From: an uncultured Mycoplasmatota bacterium
GTDB lineage: Bacteria > Bacillota_I > Bacilli_A > RF39 > UBA660
DNA length: 36,724 bases
Reading direction: 5' to 3'
Assembly (NCBI GenBank): GCA_947365915.1
Contig: CANAXT010000010.1
Coordinates: 1 to 36,724, forward strand
Part shown: one piece after another, positions 32,689 to 36,724 of the stretch
Numbering within the stretch: position 1 is the stretch's first letter
Layout: the number at the start of each line of letters is the position of its first letter
Position numbers and translations under genes: made by a program
The notes under the pieces: generated by a model
What the model was told of the DNA's origin: nothing
Database searches by the model: none
What the model saw: only the letters and a program-made list of their open reading frames with translations

Positions 32689-34164
32689 ATGAAAAAAATC
32701 GAAAAAGACGCAAAAAAAAATATAGAAACCATAAAACTAGCTTGTGGAAATAGTCCAGATTTCGCAACTAGAAATATCAAAATTGGAAACAAACAAATAT
32801 CATATGTATACTTTGAAAGTGTAAGTAGTGATGATAAAATCAGTGACTTCATTATGAAAAGTATTACAAACGATGTCAAAGAAGCCAAAACAACAACCTT
32901 TTTCACAAACCTTTTTACAAGACTAGAAAATACTATTCCCAATAGTAAGCTAACCACTGCAGATGACTTTGATAGCATATTCTATTACCTATCCTCTGGA
33001 TTTACCTGTATTTTTGTAGACGGAAGCAAAATAGCCATCATCCTAGAAACAAGAACTGTGCTTGATAGAGGAGTCACAGAATCTTCCTCTGAACCAGTGA
33101 TAAGAGGACCAAAAGATAGCTTTACAGAAAACCACAACATGAATCTAGGACTCATCCGAAAACGGATTAAAGATCCAAACCTCTGGTTTCGAGAACTGAA
33201 GATAGGAAGACGAAGCAAAACCAAAGTAGCAATCGCTTATATTAAAGATATAGCAGAATTAAAACGCGTTCACAAAATTGAACAAATGCTGAAAAATATT
33301 GATATTGACGCCATTTTAGATAGTGGATACATTCGAAAATTCTTAGAAGGAAAACAGCATTCCACCTTTCCACAAATCATCACAACCGAGAAACCAGACA
33401 TGGTTTGTGGAGAACTATTAGATGGAAAAATCGCAATCATTGTGGAAAACACCCCATTCGTATTAGTCATGCCAGCAACACTCGTAAACTTCTTACACGC
33501 CCCTACAGACTACTATGAAAAAGCATCAAACGTCACTTTTTCTAGAATATTAAGAACACTAGCTTTTTTCATCACCATCATTACCCCTGCCCTATATATC
33601 GCTCTTACAACATTCAACCACGAACTCATTCCAGACGAATTTCTAATATCCATCGCCATGCAACAACAAGGCGTCCCCTTTCCAACCGTATTAGAAATTC
33701 TCCTATTTGGAATTACCTTTGAAGTATTAAGAGAAAGTGACCTAAGGGCCCCAAGCGCAGCTGGAACCGCCATGAGTATCGTTGGTGCCTTAGTATTAGG
33801 AGACGCAGCAGTTGCAGCTGGTGTCGTTTCCCCCATTGTTGTAATTATTGTCGCAGTCACATCCATATGTGAAATGGCATTCTCAGATATTGATATGATC
33901 AACGCCTTAAGAAGCTGGAAAATCATATTCATATTTACTTCCATGTTTATGGGACTCATTGGTTTCTTAGTTGCAATGCTAATCTTAATCATCAAACTCG
34001 TAAGTCTAGAGACTCTAGATGTTCCATACCTAATTCCATTTAGTCCGTTTGATTTTAATGCATGGAAAGACACAATCATAAAACTTCCAATCAACAAACT
34101 TACCAAACGTCCAAGATATCTAACAGACAAAAATAGAACAAGATTAAAGGAGGACAACAAATGA
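32689..34164 (+). CDS. Spore germinant receptor subunit A (GerA/GerKA family)
   Basis: A 491-aa protein of the GerA family. The N-terminal half (about 1-275) is the soluble two-lobe domain, with the conserved VEGELLDGKIAIIVENTPFVLVMPAT-like segment (here CGELLDGKIAIIVENTP). The rest has about five membrane helices, with a conserved TFEVLRESDLRAPSAAGTAMSIVGALVLGDAAVAAGVVSPIVVI region. Subunit A forms the oligomeric germinant-gated channel in the inner spore membrane. Length is typical. The start ATG has a GAGGGA SD, and the stop overlaps gerC by 4 nt (ATGA). The promoter carries a sigma-G-like box. Confidence 0.95.
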   Translation: MKKIEKDAKKNIETIKLACGNSPDFATRNIKIGNKQISYVYFESVSSDDKISDFIMKSITNDVKEAKTTTFFTNLFTRLENTIPNSKLTTADDFDSIFYYLSSGFTCIFVDGSKIAIILETRTVLDRGVTESSSEPVIRGPKDSFTENHNMNLGLIRKRIKDPNLWFRELKIGRRSKTKVAIAYIKDIAELKRVHKIEQMLKNIDIDAILDSGYIRKFLEGKQHSTFPQIITTEKPDMVCGELLDGKIAIIVENTPFVLVMPATLVNFLHAPTDYYEKASNVTFSRILRTLAFFITIITPALYIALTTFNHELIPDEFLISIAMQQQGVPFPTVLEILLFGITFEVLRESDLRAPSAAGTAMSIVGALVLGDAAVAAGVVSPIVVIIVAVTSICEMAFSDIDMINALRSWKIIFIFTSMFMGLIGFLVAMLILIIKLVSLETLDVPYLIPFSPFDFNAWKDTIIKLPINKLTKRPRYLTDKNRTRLKEDNK

Positions 34165-35348
34165 AACTAAAAATACTATTCACACTATGTTGTTGTTTTT
34201 TCTTAACAGGATGCTGGAACTATCGTGAACTAAGCGAACTAAGCATTTCTACTGGAATGTCAATCGACAAAGAAGGAGACGAATACAGAGTTGGCATGCT
34301 CGTATCAAACGCCCAAAAAATTCAAGGTAATTCCAAAGAAGGAGAATCGCAAACCATCGTGCTAGATGGAAAAGGAAAAACCATACTAGAAGCATTAAAA
34401 AACATCGGTTTAACCAGTCCAAAAGAATTATATTTTAGACACTTACTAGTTGTCGTCATCTCAGAAGACGTCGCCAAAGAAGGACTATATGATGTTCTAG
34501 ATTATCTCTTAAGAGACTCACAATCTAGAAAAATGTTCTACATGATTTTAGCTCACGACTGTAAAGCCAAAAATACCTTAAAAATCCTCTCCCCATTAGA
34601 AGCATTTCCATCACAAAGCATCGCCATCAATATAGAAGAAACATATCGATTACAAGCAATCATGACAAAAGTAACCTATAACTCCTTTCTATCCACATTA
34701 CTAGAAGAAGGAAAAGAAAACTACGTAAACAACGTCACAGTAGAAGGAAGTGTCAAAAAAGGAGAAAAAGAAGACGATTTAAAACAAACGGAACCAGATT
34801 CTTCTATCAAAGTGGGAACAGCTGGAATATTCAAAAATGACAAACTACTAGGCTTTAGTACCAAAGATGAAAACAGAGGAATCAACCTTTTAAACAATCA
34901 AATTGATCAAATGTATACAATATTTGACTATCACAATAGTCCAATTTCCATTACCATTCCAAAAATTGGATCAGACACAAAAGTCAAAATGAAAAATAAA
35001 AAACCAATGATTGAAGTAACAATTAAAGGATCAGGAATTATCAATGAAGTCAATCAACTAATCAACTTAGAAGATCCTAAAGTAATCAAAGATTTAGAAA
35101 AAGCAACAGAAAAAGAATTAAAAAAATACACAAATAAAGCCATAGAAATGGCTCAAAAAAAATACCAAAGTGACATTTTTGGATATGGTAGTCTCATTCA
35201 TAAAACATACCCAAAAGAGTGGAAAAAAATGAAAAAAAATTGGAATGAATCTGAATTTCCAAATCTAAAAATAAAAGTAAAGTTTGATATAGAATTAGAA
35301 TATAAAGGATCTTTAAAACAATCAATCAAGGAGGCAAAGCATGAATAA
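34161..35348 (+). CDS. Spore germinant receptor subunit C lipoprotein (Ger(x)C family)
   Basis: A 395-aa lipoprotein. The signal peptide ends with lipobox LTGC (around residue 18) and continues WNYRELSELSISTGMSIDK, the unmistakable Ger(x)C opening. The mature protein has the domain 1 core (LYFRHLLVVVISEDVAKEGL) and a C-terminal domain 3 with TEKELKKYTNKAIEMAQKKYQSDIFGYG. It anchors to the outer leaflet of the inner spore membrane and is required with A and B for receptor assembly. It overlaps gerA by 4 nt and gerB by 8 nt, so translation is coupled. The order A-C-B departs from the usual A-B-C. Confidence 0.94.
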   Translation: MKLKILFTLCCCFFLTGCWNYRELSELSISTGMSIDKEGDEYRVGMLVSNAQKIQGNSKEGESQTIVLDGKGKTILEALKNIGLTSPKELYFRHLLVVVISEDVAKEGLYDVLDYLLRDSQSRKMFYMILAHDCKAKNTLKILSPLEAFPSQSIAINIEETYRLQAIMTKVTYNSFLSTLLEEGKENYVNNVTVEGSVKKGEKEDDLKQTEPDSSIKVGTAGIFKNDKLLGFSTKDENRGINLLNNQIDQMYTIFDYHNSPISITIPKIGSDTKVKMKNKKPMIEVTIKGSGIINEVNQLINLEDPKVIKDLEKATEKELKKYTNKAIEMAQKKYQSDIFGYGSLIHKTYPKEWKKMKKNWNESEFPNLKIKVKFDIELEYKGSLKQSIKEAKHE

Positions 35349-36435
35349 AAAAAAATTAAGAATGTTAGAAATTTGTTGTCTTTATTATTTCGTGATACGT
35401 GCCAACTTCTTAGGGATTACTTCTAACAATATATTACATTTAGCAAGACAAGATGGATGGATTTCAATTTTAATCGGAACTTTATTAGGACTCATTCCAC
35501 TATGTACTTTTTTATTCATTCAAAACAAATTTCCAAATGATACAATTTTTTCCATTACCAAAAAATTATTTGGAACAACAATAGGAAAAATTATAAATGG
35601 AATTTTAGTAATTGGTACATTTCTAAGTATTACCATCACATTCTATGACTTAGTTGGATTCATCGCTTCACAATACTTAAATAGAACTCCAACACTAGCC
35701 ATTGCAATCATGTTTTTTCTAGCCATTACTTATATCTTAACCAAAGGAATTACAGTCATTGCTAGAACCCATGTGATCCTTCTTTATTTTGGAATTATCT
35801 TATTTCTTCTCGCTTTATTTGGATTATCTGGAGAAATAAGTTTTGCAAACATAAAACCAATGCTAGAATCAGGATGGAAGCCAATTTTTAACGGAAGTAT
35901 GTCCTTTATTGCTTTCAATGTTTTACCAATATTTGTTCTAACTTCTATCCCAAAAAATTATGTATTTGATACAAAACATTATCATCGAAATATATTTATT
36001 GCTTATCTCCTAGGATCATTCTCTTTATTTACAACATTATTTTTCATTCTTTCTATTTTTGGTCCCAATCTCGCACTCCTCTATCAATACCCAGAATTTC
36101 ATCTATTAAAGTTAATTACATTAGGAGGATTCATTACCCGTGTAGAAGGTATTATCGCATTACATTGGTTATTTGACTTATTCGCATTTATTGTAATAGG
36201 CTTATATTTTGTCACTCAGTATATAAAAGATGACTGGTGCTTAAAAGACAAATTTGGGAACCCATTTATCATTTTAATTTCCATATTACTAATTTTCGCA
36301 ACAGAACACATCTTTAAAAACAATACCATCGCAAATTTTATTGTTTTACATTATTCACCATTTATCAACTTTTGCTTTTTTGCTTTCATTCCATTCATTA
36401 TATTACTACGTTCCATAACATATAAAAAAACATAA
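35341..36435 (+). CDS. Spore germinant receptor subunit B (GerB family, APC-type transporter fold)
   Basis: A 364-aa integral membrane protein with about ten helices and no signal peptide, matching the GerB/spore permease family of the APC superfamily. It binds the small-molecule germinant. Recognisable regions are RQDGWISILIGTLLGLIPL near residue 40 and TRVEGIIALHWLFDLFAF near residue 280. It is the last gene of the operon; its start overlaps gerC by 8 nt, behind a GGAGG site inside gerC. The stop codon lies in the left arm of a hairpin. Confidence 0.93.
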   Translation: MNKKKLRMLEICCLYYFVIRANFLGITSNNILHLARQDGWISILIGTLLGLIPLCTFLFIQNKFPNDTIFSITKKLFGTTIGKIINGILVIGTFLSITITFYDLVGFIASQYLNRTPTLAIAIMFFLAITYILTKGITVIARTHVILLYFGIILFLLALFGLSGEISFANIKPMLESGWKPIFNGSMSFIAFNVLPIFVLTSIPKNYVFDTKHYHRNIFIAYLLGSFSLFTTLFFILSIFGPNLALLYQYPEFHLLKLITLGGFITRVEGIIALHWLFDLFAFIVIGLYFVTQYIKDDWCLKDKFGNPFIILISILLIFATEHIFKNNTIANFIVLHYSPFINFCFFAFIPFIILLRSITYKKT

Positions 36436-36449
36436 TTCAAGTTATGTTT
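36428..36449. terminator. Bidirectional hairpin between gerB and the IS1182-like element
   Basis: AAACATAA, loop TTCAAG and TTATGTTT. The plus-strand T-run is short, but on the minus strand TTTTTTTATATG follows, so it is a better terminator for the transposase side. The gerB stop codon is in the first arm. Confidence 0.55.
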
Positions 36450-36724
36450 CAGACTGTTGACAAAGTGGTATATTCAAAATGAATATGCTACTTTTTTTGG
36501 TTGTATTTTGATAAATTGTATAAATCTTGAAAAAATTGGTGTAATACCAGTAATATTAGGAAATGATTTCCATCTCCAATTAGCCATTTTCTTTAAATTG
36601 TGGCACGCAAAAATCATCGTAGCATTTTGTTCATTTTTTAATAAGCCACGAACTCTAGTGAACCTTAATCCATGTTGTTCTTTACAATCTCCAAAGGTTC
36701 TTTCTATTGTTTCTTTTCTTAAGG
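36450..36724 (-). mobile_element. IS1182-like insertion sequence, one end and partial transposase
   Basis: The IS end appears to start near 36450 (CAGACTGTTGACAAAGTGG, reading CCACTTTGTCAACAGTCTG on the minus strand) and the transposase gene fills the rest of the window. The insertion lies directly after the gerB terminator and leaves the ger operon intact. The other end and the target duplication lie outside the window. Confidence 0.6.
36474..36724 (-). CDS. IS1182-family transposase, C-terminal part (runs off window)
   Basis: An unlisted open frame of about 83 codons on the minus strand, cut by the window end. It reads LRKETIERTFGDCKEQHGL, RFTRVRGL and MIFACHNLKKMANW, the C-terminal block of IS1182-type DDE transposases; the last catalytic Glu is in RKETIERTF. 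The stop lies within a small inverted repeat ATATTCA/TGAATAT (36470-36486). It looks intact in the visible part, so the element may be complete and active. The frame is in phase with the window edge at the third base. Confidence 0.85.
   Translation of the reverse strand, partial: LRKETIERTFGDCKEQHGLRFTRVRGLLKNEQNATMIFACHNLKKMANWRWKSFPNITGITPIFSRFIQFIKIQPKKVAYSF

Noticed and set aside
33513-34160. Minus-strand 215-aa ORF inside gerA
   Set aside because: Antisense of the conserved GerA membrane region; its length comes from biased codons in that region.

Overview
The window is a strongly A+T-rich chromosomal segment of a low-GC, endospore-forming Firmicute (Bacilli/Clostridia-like, plausibly a gut lineage). 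The evidence is Shine-Dalgarno sites of the AGGAGG type, sigma-A promoters, engB/der GTPases, RlmD, a heterodimeric ABC exporter, FabK, a GH25 lysozyme, and a GerA-GerC-GerB germinant receptor operon behind a sigma-G-like promoter. TGG encodes Trp and TGA serves as a stop, so the standard bacterial code applies. No rRNA, tRNA or CRISPR array was recognised.

Layout. (1) 1-9390 is an accessory region read on the minus strand. It holds a Gabija-type defence pair (OLD/TOPRIM GajA and the N-terminal part of a UvrD-like GajB). Upstream of that is a compact operon of DUF6429, a SWIM zinc-finger protein, a pRiA4b ORF-3-like protein and an unknown 246-aa protein. Next comes a two-gene unit of an AAA/DUF4143 ATPase and an unknown 511-aa protein. 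The region ends in a 23-nt-period repeat block that looks like the end of a decayed IS21-type element, directly beside the der terminator. (2) 9391-20760 is mostly core: der, a small unknown gene and engB (one operon), an HD-domain protein, a YbaK-type deacylase, a sugar-isomerase-like protein, a FAD/Rieske oxidoreductase, two paralogous membrane-anchored extracellular proteins (one with a 33-bp tandem repeat), and a two-gene heterodimeric ABC exporter. (3) 20800-24440 is accessory: a broken KAP P-loop NTPase behind an intact DUF1016 (YhcG-like) nuclease gene, an orphan lipoprotein, and a decayed ISL3-type transposase fragment. (4) 24424-28642 holds fabK, an ArsC/Spx-like gene, DUF1294, a CmpB-type membrane protein, a GH25 lysozyme and a divergent two-TM protein. 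(5) 28643-31271 is a mobile scar: a broken rhuM gene and an ORF6N/PLD-like gene. The ORF6N gene is bracketed by a second copy of the rlmD 3' end, which resembles the rum/rumA attachment site used by integrative elements. (6) 31235-36435 holds rlmD and, divergently, the gerA-gerC-gerB operon. An IS1182-like transposase begins immediately after gerB and runs off the window.

How the genes fit together. The window alternates conserved core operons with three islands that collect defence genes and mobile debris. The strongest functional calls are Gabija, the ribosome-assembly GTPases, the ABC exporter with one degenerate ATP site, RlmD and the germinant receptor. The most novel-looking material is the DUF6429-SWIM-pRiA4b-246aa operon next to Gabija, the DUF4143/511-aa pair, the DUF1016-KAP pair, and the att-like duplication of the rlmD terminus.
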